Positions 42,901-50,124 are shown, numbered from the stretch's first letter. The stretch: 51,658 nucleotides of DNA from an uncultured Clostridia bacterium (GCA_947628735.1 CANRAY010000007.1:1-51658), one strand, 5' to 3'. The notes: generated from the letters alone by a model not told the origin. Program-made: numbers and translations.

Positions 42901-43926
42901 TAAAGCTACTTGTGCAGAGTGTGTTAATGAAATAGTTATCATCATCTTTTTGTATAGTTCTCCATAGACTGTACCATGTGATGTTTTTTCTTTGATATCT
43001 AAATCATCTTTATGTTCTTTATATAGTCTTGCTAATGCTTGTATTGATGATACATAGTTACCATCTGGTTCTCCACCTAATACATAAAGACGTAAATTGT
43101 CTACATCTGACATTAACCATTGTAAAGCTATTTTGTTATCTTCATCATATCTTGCAACAGCTTGTAGAATATCATAACCCGCATTGTTTACTAATTCTCT
43201 TTGTAATAATGTTAATTCATAATTTCCTGTAATTTCTTGTCCTTCATATTGTTTTAAGATTTTGTCATAATCTTCTACATGTTTAATAAAATCAACTTCA
43301 GATTCTTTATCTTCTACATATCCTTCTTTAGTTAGTTTAGCATCTGCATAGATTGCTTCATCATACCATTCTGCCCACCAATCTTTGCTATTACTACTTG
43401 CTTCTAACTTAAGGTATTTTACACCTTTGATATTAATATTAATTAGTTGTGCTTCACTCCATCCATAAAGTACATTGGTTTCTGCTTGTTTTTCCCAATT
43501 TTCTCCATTGTCAGAAGTATATATATAAAATCTTACACCTGTGTTAAAATAATTACTTTGTTCTTCAATATCTACTCCTACATAAGAAGTGAAGTAATCG
43601 AAATCATAATTTCTTAAATCATATACAAGATTAGAAGATGCCCAAGCTGTCATTCCCTTTAAAAATACTTGTGGTTTATCATTTACTTTAAGAGTTATTA
43701 ATTTATCACTATCATTTCTATCTAATTTTATTCTGTGTCCAGATGCTACAGATGATTTTTCTTCCATATATGGAATATCTGATAAGTACATTCTTTGTGA
43801 ATTAGCTGCCTTAACAGTTGTTCCATTTGCGTTTATTATTAAAAATAATAAAAGAAAAGTAAAACATATCAATATTTTCCATATAAATTTTGCTTTTGAT
43901 GTATTATTTTTTATATTTTTTTCCAT
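39955..43926 (-). CDS. Large secreted protein with NPCBM-like, transglutaminase-like, F5/8 type C-like and C-terminal dockerin domains
   Basis: The 1323-residue protein has a signal or anchor helix (about 14-36). An NPCBM-like carbohydrate-binding region follows (about 43-185: MYLSDIPYMEEKSS, VGVDIEEQSNY, YIYTSDNGENW). A mainly helical part comes next, then a transglutaminase-like core with Cys at about 482 (GGAVCGGIS), His at about 508 (SQPGHAALIYY) and Asp at about 527 (YWTIDND), and a TPR-like stretch. An F5/8 type C-like domain (about 885-1020: ATNSIDGNINTRWHSAW), two Ig-like repeats and a well-conserved type I dockerin (about 1262-1320: GDIDGDGRVTVNDLAKIKLH and a second loop, DLDKNSKCNVNDMANMKL) complete it. 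The catalytic assignment is a pattern inference; it could be a protease or cross-linking enzyme acting on glycans or glycoproteins. It is a single-gene unit with an extended -10 promoter and a terminator. Confidence 0.82.
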   Translation of the reverse strand: MEKNIKNNTSKAKFIWKILICFTFLLLFLIINANGTTVKAANSQRMYLSDIPYMEEKSSVASGHRIKLDRNDSDKLITLKVNDKPQVFLKGMTAWASSNLVYDLRNYDFDYFTSYVGVDIEEQSNYFNTGVRFYIYTSDNGENWEKQAETNVLYGWSEAQLININIKGVKYLKLEASSNSKDWWAEWYDEAIYADAKLTKEGYVEDKESEVDFIKHVEDYDKILKQYEGQEITGNYELTLLQRELVNNAGYDILQAVARYDEDNKIALQWLMSDVDNLRLYVLGGEPDGNYVSSIQALARLYKEHKDDLDIKEKTSHGTVYGELYKKMMITISLTHSAQVALWMDTTSEENQSDPVTRYEIFKELHKDGKFVVSANQNHTPWFEDLKVEEMRFVMNNIIDDEEILWLNEYTQKYIDDHPNQEEKYLQPHPYMKYIDPDYGRPEFHSEANKQKWDDKYGFLKYGVTYKPGVYKLWMNIEGGAVCGGISKIGSNIRGVHGTPSSVISQPGHAALIYYRKDAEGNGYWTIDNDVSGWALSGKTEKLSVRMPLGWGSDSYAEGYCATYIVLAQEALNDYENYEKAEEIIMTADIYKDNPEKQEKIYRDALKIEPINIDAWYGLINLYKANKNTSEEEYFELAKDICENLKCFPLPMYQLSNLIKPELKTTEYSFKFAVLQENTLKEGSTWTDNTKVYQPSITQTVAKYLLGQMNDKLASFSFDGDDAGKIVLSSNYDESGIHWDYSIDGKEHWHDVIFEAGEEHKFELPDDQLNSINAEDDIYIHIYGTSYDDENNIFKIDITEQKNLSNLYNNDLENRILGTNEKTEWRFENEEKWTSYKEASPDLTGDKKIQIRQAATGTTLASDPITYEFKEDNQPNTRKYIPVSHLSIEAVSTEATGNQGHATNSIDGNINTRWHSAWNGSDTEKYIIIKLDKTIDLSAIEYVPAGGGNGKILEAQILGSTDGKEYTEIGSATWDNNDTTKSIEFEGEEKPIVKYIKIVGVKTSAAYGGNFMAARMFNIYQDTTKNPHPTAGIEFNTTKLTNGNVIARLTNPSTDITITNHDSNEYVFEDNGDFTFEFYDNKTKKEGSTTAVVDWIDKVKPTATIEYSSGTGVDAEVIATLVPSEEVIVLNNSDKGNGYTYTFETNGEFTFEFQDKAGNKGKATAKVNWIGTGMDNPNTGLAKPGSPDLIETDEYKVEEGYISQITPGTTVKDFKENVQIEKEQDIVFVDQHGNMLGEDSLITTDTILKLADDSQYTLEVTGDIDGDGRVTVNDLAKIKLHLIKTEELPNTKQKAADLDKNSKCNVNDMANMKLVLIGLKSIK

Positions 43927-43961
43927 ATGTAAAATCCTCCATTTTCTAATACTCCTATAAT

Positions 43962-43970
43962 ATTATACCA
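43962..43970 (-). promoter_or_regulatory. Extended -10 promoter of the C-terminal dockerin gene
   Basis: Minus strand TGGTATAAT (43962-43970) is an extended -10. No good -35 is present at 17 bp. It lies about 36 bp upstream of the ATG at 43926. Confidence 0.6.
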
Positions 43971-44019
43971 CAATATATTGTTAAAGTATACATTTTTCTA
44001 CTATTTTTTTACTTTTTTC

Positions 44020-45645
44020 TTATTTTTTTCCTTTAAATTTAAAGTGAATTATTATTTTTTGATTTTCCTTTATTTCTATATAATCTATTAGTTCTTCTAT
44101 AACTGTTTTGTTTAATTTTGTAATATTTTTTTGTTTTTTTATTTCATCTATCCATTTTACTACTTCTTCTGTCTTTTTTTGTTCCTCTTTATTCTCTTTT
44201 TGTATGTGTTCTATCATTCTTTTTAAATTTTCTATTGTTTTGTTATAACTATTTTTATATGATATGTATTCCTCCTTTGTTAAGTCATTGTTTTTCCAAT
44301 CTTCGTATAACCCCTTTTTTAAAATTTCAATTCTTTCTATTTCTTCTTCTTTTTCTTTTTGTAATTCTTTTTTACTATCTTTTATTTGATTTCCTATTTC
44401 TAATTCATTTATAACTCTTTCCATATCAGCATATTTATTAATATTCCATTGTACTGTTCTTAACACAGCTTGTTCTAATTCTGGTATTTTTATTGTGTGT
44501 TTCGTACAAAGATTATGCGATTTTTTTTGATATGTTCCACATATGTAATATTGATATATTTTACCTGATTTGTTTTTGCTTGTTTTTTTATGCATTGCTT
44601 TTCCGCAATCACTACATTTTAATATTCCTGCCCACATACTTAGAGTCCCATCATTTTGCACTCTTGTATCTTTTTTTCTTAAATTTTGTGCTTTTTCAAA
44701 TAGTTCTTTTTCTATAATTGGTTCATGTTTATTTTCTACAGTAATCCATTCTTCTTCTGGAATTGGCTCTAATTTATGTATTTTATAGCTTTTTACACGT
44801 CTTTTTCCTTGTGTTATATTTCCAATATAAATATCATTTTTTAATATATTTCTTACTGTTGATACTGTCCAAAAATAATCTTCTTTATTACTATGATAAT
44901 TTTGATATTTTTGTTTTAGTTTTTTTCTTTTATATCCGGTTGGATTTAAAACCCCAATATCATTTAGTTTGTGGCATATTGCAAGACATCCCATCCCATC
45001 ATTAACACGCCATTCAAAAATTTTTCTTACAATTTTTGCTGCCTCGTCATCTATCACTAATTGATGGTGATCCTCCTCACTTTTTAAATATCCATATGCC
45101 GGAAAAGCTCCTACAAATTCTCCTTTTCTTTTTCTTCCATTTAATGCTGTTCTAATTTTCATTGATGTATCTCTGCAATATTCATCATTTATTAAATTTT
45201 TAAATGGAATCATAATTGTATTCATATTTGTTTGATTTTTGTAGCTATCTACATTGTCATTAATAGCAATAAATCTAATATTAAATAAAGGAAATATTTG
45301 CTCAATATAGTTTCCTACCTCAATATAATTTCTTCCTAATCTAGATAGATCTTTTACAATAATGCAATTAATATTTCCTTTTTTCATATCTTCTAGCATT
45401 TCTTCAAATCCTGGTCTTTTAAAGTCAGTTCCACTATAGCCATCATCTATATATTGTTGATAAACTCTTAAATCTTTTTGCCCCTGAATATATTGTTGTA
45501 TAATTTCTTTTTGACTTGTTATACTGTTACTTTCTAGTTTTGTTTCTCCATTATCACTATCTTCTTGTGATAATCTAATATATTCTGCAACAGACCAAGT
45601 TTGCATAGATGTTGTTGTCTCATATTTTGATTTTCTTCCTGCCAA
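44020..45645 (-). CDS. Large serine recombinase (probable integrase/excisionase of the element)
   Basis: The 541-residue protein has a serine-recombinase catalytic domain: YIRLSQEDS with the nucleophile Ser26 and Arg24, DGYSGTDFKRPGFEEML, and DLSRLGRNYIEVGNYIEQIFP. A recombinase domain follows (FPAYGYLKSEEDHHQLVIDD, TVSTVRNILKNDIYIGNITQGK). Then come a zinc ribbon (LKCSDCGKAMHKK...YYICGTYQKKSHNLC), a coiled coil (about 415-500) and a C-terminal segment ending IIHFKFKGKK, like DUF4368-type transposon resolvase-integrases. Such enzymes join two short att sites by a 2-bp staggered cut and religation. The start is TTG at 45645 with AGGAGG six bases upstream. It overlaps the 56-residue ORF before it. 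Its place about 1 kb from one end of the element supports it as the enzyme acting on the PBP-gene site. Confidence 0.95.
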   Translation of the reverse strand: MAGRKSKYETTTSMQTWSVAEYIRLSQEDSDNGETKLESNSITSQKEIIQQYIQGQKDLRVYQQYIDDGYSGTDFKRPGFEEMLEDMKKGNINCIIVKDLSRLGRNYIEVGNYIEQIFPLFNIRFIAINDNVDSYKNQTNMNTIMIPFKNLINDEYCRDTSMKIRTALNGRKRKGEFVGAFPAYGYLKSEEDHHQLVIDDEAAKIVRKIFEWRVNDGMGCLAICHKLNDIGVLNPTGYKRKKLKQKYQNYHSNKEDYFWTVSTVRNILKNDIYIGNITQGKRRVKSYKIHKLEPIPEEEWITVENKHEPIIEKELFEKAQNLRKKDTRVQNDGTLSMWAGILKCSDCGKAMHKKTSKNKSGKIYQYYICGTYQKKSHNLCTKHTIKIPELEQAVLRTVQWNINKYADMERVINELEIGNQIKDSKKELQKEKEEEIERIEILKKGLYEDWKNNDLTKEEYISYKNSYNKTIENLKRMIEHIQKENKEEQKKTEEVVKWIDEIKKQKNITKLNKTVIEELIDYIEIKENQKIIIHFKFKGKK

Positions 45646-45790
45646 AGTTTGCCTCCTTTAATATTTTTAGCAGACATTCATTTATATCTTTTCCTTCATG
45701 TTTATATATAACCTCTACTTGTATATTTTCTATCATAAGTATATTATTTTCCCCTTTTTCTTTAGTTGGATTTTTAGTTTCTTTTTCCAA
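45620..45790 (-). CDS. Small protein upstream of and overlapping the recombinase
   Basis: From TTG 45790, with AAGGAG 5 bases upstream, the frame encodes 56 residues: a Lys/Glu-rich start (EKETKNPTKEKGENN), then IENIQVEVIYKHEGKDINEC and LLKILKEANFGRKKIKI before TGA at 45620. It overlaps the recombinase start by 26 bases in another frame, so the two are probably co-translated. I do not recognise the family. The size and position would suit a regulator or recombination directionality factor of the recombinase, but that is inference. A shorter form from an internal ATG is possible. Confidence 0.55.
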   Translation of the reverse strand: MEKETKNPTKEKGENNILMIENIQVEVIYKHEGKDINECLLKILKEANFGRKKIKI

Positions 45791-45836
45791 TTTTTCTCCT
45801 TTTTAATGTCTTTATTTTTAATTGTTTGTAATAATA

Positions 45837-45866
45837 TTGGACTTTATGTTCTCTTTCTGTTACAAT
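45837..45866 (+). promoter_or_regulatory. Possible promoter of the glycosyltransferase
   Basis: Plus strand TTGGAC (45837-45842), 18 bp, TACAAT (45861-45866). The start would be only about 12 bases before the ATG at 45885, so the leader would be very short. Confidence 0.35.
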
Positions 45867-45884
45867 ATTTATGGTGATGATTTT

Positions 45885-46646
45885 ATGATAATAGGAATGA
45901 GTTGTACTAGAAACTGGTACCAACATTTATTAACAAATATATTTGCAATTTTATCTAACAACAAGGTTGAAAGGTTTTATCTTTTTATCGAAGATGATAC
46001 TATTGACGGACTTGATTTATTAGAAAATTGTTTTAATACAAAATTTATTTGCAAAAATGTTCACAATATTTTTGCAAATTATGTTCATTCAGATAGTCCT
46101 AATCTTAATACTCCTTATACGATTTTTTCTTTATCTAGATTATTCTTTTCAAAAGAAACTGATGAATCTAGAATTTTATACCTTGATGTTGATGCATTAG
46201 TCATTGATAATATTCAAGATCTTTGGAATTTAGACATGGAAAATTACTATGTTGCTGGAGCAATTGACTCTGGAATGATGAAAGATGGTCTTATTTATAT
46301 GAAATTTATAGAATCAAATGTTCCTTATATTAATTCTGGAGTATTATTGATGAATTTAGATCTAATTAGAAAAGATCATATTGATGATAAATGGTTATCT
46401 ATGATTAATTCTGAACGTCTTATGTATCCTGATCAAGATGTTATTAATGCTCTTTGTAAGGATCATATTTACATTATTTCAGAAGAATATAACTCTTCTC
46501 GTAATACTGAATTACTAGAAGATATTTCTCAAGTTAAAATTCTTCATTATACACGAAAAAAGATTGATTGGGTAAGAAATCATCCTTTTTCTGAAGTTTG
46601 GTATGATTATGAAGCTAAATATGAGGCTTTCAAGAAGGAGCATTAA
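45885..46646 (+). CDS. Glycosyltransferase family 8
   Basis: The start at 45885 is chosen because MIIGMSCTRNWYQHLLTNIF is a usual GT8 beginning and GGTGAT lies 7 bases upstream; the frame is open from 45822. The 253-residue product has the metal- and nucleotide-sugar-binding DVD in ILYLDVDALVIDN, the substrate region VPYINSGVLLMNLDLIRK, YPDQDVINALC, and the C-terminal KILHYTRKKIDWVRNHPF. GT8 enzymes are retaining transferases using UDP-sugars; here it might decorate the surface proteins or wall glycans (inference). It is the only plus-strand gene in the element and ends 24 bp from the right core, facing the broken PBP gene. Composition is like the bulk of the window. Confidence 0.9.
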   Translation: MIIGMSCTRNWYQHLLTNIFAILSNNKVERFYLFIEDDTIDGLDLLENCFNTKFICKNVHNIFANYVHSDSPNLNTPYTIFSLSRLFFSKETDESRILYLDVDALVIDNIQDLWNLDMENYYVAGAIDSGMMKDGLIYMKFIESNVPYINSGVLLMNLDLIRKDHIDDKWLSMINSERLMYPDQDVINALCKDHIYIISEEYNSSRNTELLEDISQVKILHYTRKKIDWVRNHPFSEVWYDYEAKYEAFKKEH

Positions 46647-48538
46647 GTGTTGTAAAAATGCTCCACTCACCTCCTTGGTGTCCTCCCTCACCTGTTGGAT
46701 TGTATAAAGTGATTAATATAACTATTTCCGGATCTGAAATTGGTGCTACACCAATAAATGAAGTTACATATTTATTAGTGTTTACTCCATCTTCTGATGT
46801 TCCGGTTTTTCCGCCAATTCTATAACCTGCTACTTGTGCGTTTTTTCCTGTTCCTTCTGCTACTACTGTTTCCATCATACTTAATACATTTTCTGCTGTT
46901 TCTTTCGATATTACTCTTCCTTCTGTTTTTACTTCTATTTCTTTTGTTTCATTTGTGGTACTATCTACAATTTGTTTTACAATTCTTGGCTTTACATAAA
47001 TTCCTTTATTTGCTATTGTTCCGCACCATTGCAATCATTTGTATTGGTGTTACTTCAAATCTTTGACCAAAAGCTATTGTTCCTAATTCTACTGGACCTA
47101 CTTTTTCTTCTTTTAAAAATATACTTTCTGCCTCTCCTGGTAAATCAATTCCTGTTGTTCTTAAAAAGCCAAATTTTTCAAGATAATCATAATATGTTGC
47201 CACACCTAATTTTTGTCCTAACCCTATAAAAACTGGATTACATGAATTCATTAATGCCTCACGTAAACTTTGTGCTCCATGTGGTCTATAATATCGCCAA
47301 CAACTCATTCGTACTCCTGCTACTGTAATACTACCCGTGCAAGAAAATTCTCCGGCTTTATCTGTTGTTGTTATTCCTTCTTCTAATGCTGCTGATGCAG
47401 TAACTAGTTTAAAAGTGGATCCTGGTTCATATGTATCTGAAATTGCTTTATTTCTCCATACTGTTTGCGTTCTTTTGACCTGTTCTGTTTCTGATAAGTC
47501 ATCCCATCCTTCTTTCATTTCTTCAGTACTTGGTTCAAATGGTTCATTTAAATTGTAGTTTGGATATCCTGCCATTGCTAAAATATCTCCCGTTTTAGGA
47601 TTCATAATAATAATATTTCCACCATCTGTACATTTGTTGTCTATACATGCTTCTTTTAAATATTTTTCAGCAATTCCTTGTACTGTTGCATCAATGCTTA
47701 ATATTAAATCATTTCCATCAGTAGCAGGTATATATGTTTCTCCTTCTTTTTCCATATCTCCGCCTACTGCATCTGTCATTTTTGTAATTTTTCCTTGCTT
47801 TCCTTTTAATTCCTCTTCATAAACTGCTTCTATTCCGTCTAATCCTTGATTATCACTTCCACTGAAGCCAATAACTTGTGATGCTAAATTGTTGTATGGA
47901 TAATACCTTTTGGTATCTTCATCTATATTTACTCCTTTTGTAATGTTATTTTCTGAAAGCCATACTCTTAATTCATCTGCTTTTTCCTTATCTACCTTTT
48001 TTACTATATTCTCTATAGCACTTTTTTTATTAACTCTTTTTAATATAGTTTCATAATCTAGATCAAATATATCACTTAATGCTCTTGCTACTTTTTCTTT
48101 ATTTTCTTTTGCAATATTAACTGGATTAACTGTTATTGTATTTACTGTACTGCTAACTGCTAATATATTTTTTCCTGTTGCATCATATATTGTTCCTCTC
48201 CTCGGATTAATTTTTCTGTCTAGAGTTTGCTGAGCATATGCCATAGATTGCAGTTTATCTCCCATAATGAATTGTAGCCATCCAATTCTTCCTATAAAAA
48301 AAGTGAACATGATGCTCGAAATTATGATTCCCAATCGTAATCTTTTTCTTCTGCTCATTTCACTTACTTTATGATCTATTTTGTTTTTTTCTTTTTTTAA
48401 TTGTTGTTTATATTTCTTTTTCTGTTTTTTATTAGATAATTTTTGTATTTTTTTTATATCTTCTTTGTCATTTTCTTTTGATTTTTTTATTTTCTTTATT
48501 TTGCTTCTTGACAGGTTTTTTCTAGAAATTTTCTCCAT
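46630..48538 (-). pseudogene. 5' part of the dcw transpeptidase gene (PBP2/SpoVD type), frameshifted and cut by the element
   Basis: The start at 48538 follows AAGGAGG. The product has a basic cytoplasmic tail, one membrane helix (LGIIISSIMFTFFIGRIGW), a PBP dimer region and a transpeptidase domain. The active-site motif STFK (EPGSTFKLVTASAALEEG) and SCN (MNSCNPVFIGLGQKLG) are in the first frame. At about 47023 one extra base shifts the frame, giving a stop at 47006; the second frame resumes with GTIANKGIYVKPRIV and carries the KTG motif (GGKTGTSED). It then runs through the core into the element, ending after E-W-S-I-F-T-T-L-N-A-P-S at 46630. With the extra base and the element removed, the product would be 719 residues including the PASTA domain at 15097, normal for SpoVD-like proteins. 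It could be the division or the sporulation transpeptidase. Confidence 0.9.
46646..46679. other. Right attachment site of the element
   Basis: Core CCTCCTTGGT (46670-46679) lies eleven bases from the element arm AGTGTTGTAAAAA (46646-46658), the inverse of the left arm with one mismatch. A further inverted repeat, GGAGCATT (46637-46644) and AATGCTCC (46657-46664), overlaps the arm. Beyond the core is PBP coding sequence for T-G-E-G-G-H. Confidence 0.8.
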
Positions 48539-48604
48539 GAATCCTCCTTGTTCCCATTTCATTTTCATGTTGTTTTCTTTTTTTATTGTATTCATAGAGC
48601 AAAA

Positions 48605-48640
48605 AAAAAGACTAAAATAATTGGATATTTTAATCTTTTT
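48605..48640 (-). terminator. Terminator between the ftsL-like and transpeptidase genes
   Basis: Fifteen-base arms AAAAAGACTAAAATA (48605-48619) and TATTTTAATCTTTTT (48626-48640) pair with one G-T. On the minus strand a run of nine T begins in the last arm and extends past it. The ftsL-like stop (48639-48641) overlaps its first arm. Transcription from the mraZ promoter may largely stop here. Confidence 0.75.
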
Positions 48641-49148
48641 ATGGATTCCAGAAATAGCTTAATATTGTTTCAAACCAACTTTTTTCTTCTTCTATAATAA
48701 CCTCTTCACTTGCTGGTTCCACATAGTCTTTTTTTGGTAAATTTACATATACTCTTTGACTATTATCTAGTTTTTGCATACCTAATTTTTCTTTTGCCAT
48801 TTTCTCTATATTAGCTAGATTTAAACTATTTTCAATATTTACTTGTAATTGTTCATTTTCTTTTTGAATAACCGCTAGTTTATTTTGTAAATTTGTTTTT
48901 CTATTAAAACTTTCATTAATTAGTGAGTTTCTATAACTAATGCCAAGTAACACTGCAAATATTCCTAATATATATATAACAGTTTTTACATGTGATTTTA
49001 ACTTTCTTTTAGGTTGTACTTTTTCTTTTTTCTTTTTTAAAGTACTGGATTTTTTCTTTGCATAAGGATTTTTTTGTGGTCTGATATCTGGTGCTAATTT
49101 TCTGGGGCTAGTTTCATATTGATATCCGTTCGTTCTGTAATTTGGCAT
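48639..49148 (-). CDS. ftsL: FtsL-like septum formation protein
   Basis: The 169-residue bitopic protein has a long basic cytoplasmic region (about 1-52, KKKSSTLKKKKEK), one membrane helix (about 55-75, TVIYILGIFAVLLGISY), and a periplasmic-side coiled coil (LQNKLAVIQKENEQLQVNIE). It ends its conserved part with NLANIEKMAKEKLGMQ, the typical FtsL/DivIC ending. Its acidic C-terminal extension (VIIEEEKSWFETILSYFWNP) has an amphipathic end. In the divisome FtsL links FtsB/DivIC to the FtsW-transpeptidase pair. Position between rsmH (28-bp gap) and the transpeptidase gene is classical and decides the FtsL call over DivIC. Sequence identity within this family is always low. Confidence 0.88.
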   Translation of the reverse strand: MPNYRTNGYQYETSPRKLAPDIRPQKNPYAKKKSSTLKKKKEKVQPKRKLKSHVKTVIYILGIFAVLLGISYRNSLINESFNRKTNLQNKLAVIQKENEQLQVNIENSLNLANIEKMAKEKLGMQKLDNSQRVYVNLPKKDYVEPASEEVIIEEEKSWFETILSYFWNP

Positions 49149-49176
49149 TAATTAACTCACCTCTTTTCTTTTGTTT

Positions 49177-50124
49177 TTAATGTTCTTTATTTTTTTCTCT
49201 TCTTTCGAATATTCTTAATTTTGCACTTTTACTTCTTGTATTTTCTATTTGTTCTTCTTTTGATGGTAATATTGGTTTTTTAGTAATGATCTTTCCAAAA
49301 GATTGATAATTGCATATACAATATGGTAAATCTTTTGGGCAAGTACATTTTCCCTCTGCATCTACAAAAGCTTCTTTTACTGCTCTATCTTCTAATGAAT
49401 GAAATGTAATAACAGCTAGTCTTCCACCTTCTGCTAACACTTCTATTGCATTTCTAATAGTATTGTATAATGGTTTTATTTCATCATTTACTTCTATTCT
49501 AATTGCTTGAAATGTTCTTTTAGCTGGATGTCCTTCTGTTTGTTTTGATTTTGGTATAGAATTTTTTATAATATTTACTAATTCTTCTGTTGTGTCAATT
49601 CTTTGTTTTGCTCTTTCTTTGCAAATATTTTTTGCAATTATTTTTGCAAATTTTTCTTCTCCATATTCATAGATAATTTTTGAAAGATTTTCTTCTGTAT
49701 ATTCATTAACAACAGTTTCTGCTGTTAATTTTTGTGTTTTATCCATTCTCATATCTAGTTTTGCATCTGCCATATAGCTGAAGCCTCTTTCTTTTTCATC
49801 TAGTTGATAAGAAGAAACACCTAAATCTAATAAAATACCATCTACCTTTTCAATTTTCAATTCTGCTAAAATATCTTTTATATCATCGTGATTTCCATGA
49901 ATGTATAGAACATTTGAATAATTTTTTAGCTTTTCTTTAGCTGCTTTTAAAGCATCTGTGTCACGGTCGATTCCTATTAATTTTCCTTTAGAAGATAGTT
50001 TTTCTATAATATGGCTACTATGTCCTGCGCCTCCTAAAGTTCCATCTACATAAATTCCGTCTGGTTTTATATTCAAACCTTCTATGCATTCCTGTAATAA
50101 AACAGGTTTATGATTAAATTCCAC
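49177..50124 (-). CDS. rsmH: 16S rRNA (cytosine-1402-N4)-methyltransferase (RsmH/MraW)
   Basis: RsmH methylates N4 of C1402 in the 30S P site using S-adenosylmethionine. The 315-residue protein begins [15 protein letters not shown] and contains [15 protein letters not shown] (SAM-binding), [30 protein letters not shown] with the following [13 protein letters not shown], and the C-terminal [16 protein letters not shown] and PILPSKEE stretches. The Cys-rich insertion [15 protein letters not shown] is usual in Bacillota. It is the second gene of the dcw cluster, but a 380-bp non-coding spacer separates it from mraZ, whereas the two are usually close together. Confidence 0.98.
   Translation of the reverse strand: MEFNHKPVLLQECIEGLNIKPDGIYVDGTLGGAGHSSHIIEKLSSKGKLIGIDRDTDALKAAKEKLKNYSNVLYIHGNHDDIKDILAELKIEKVDGILLDLGVSSYQLDEKERGFSYMADAKLDMRMDKTQKLTAETVVNEYTEENLSKIIYEYGEEKFAKIIAKNICKERAKQRIDTTEELVNIIKNSIPKSKQTEGHPAKRTFQAIRIEVNDEIKPLYNTIRNAIEVLAEGGRLAVITFHSLEDRAVKEAFVDAEGKCTCPKDLPYCICNYQSFGKIITKKPILPSKEEQIENTRSKSAKLRIFERREKNKEH

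Larger units (their letters stand above)
15389..46679. mobile_element. 31,281-bp serine-recombinase element inserted in the dcw transpeptidase gene
   Basis: The boundaries are a direct repeat CCTCCTTGGT (15389-15398 and 46670-46679). Outside it lie the two halves of one PBP gene; inside it are ten genes unrelated to cell division. Removing one core copy and everything between restores the frame. A large serine recombinase (44020-45645) is encoded near the right end, the usual place for the enzyme that made the insertion. Element-side arms TTTTAACAACACT (15402-15414) and AGTGTTGTAAAAA (46646-46658) are inverted copies of each other with one mismatch, as expected for recombinase half-sites. I see no relaxase, type IV secretion, replication, capsid or terminase gene. 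The cargo is almost entirely cell-surface proteins. Whether it excises, and whether this is regulated, cannot be read from the sequence. Confidence 0.9.

Noticed and set aside
47006..47034. Programmed ribosomal frameshift in the transpeptidase
   Set aside because: No slippery heptamer or downstream structure typical of programmed shifting is apparent; an indel or sequence error is simpler.
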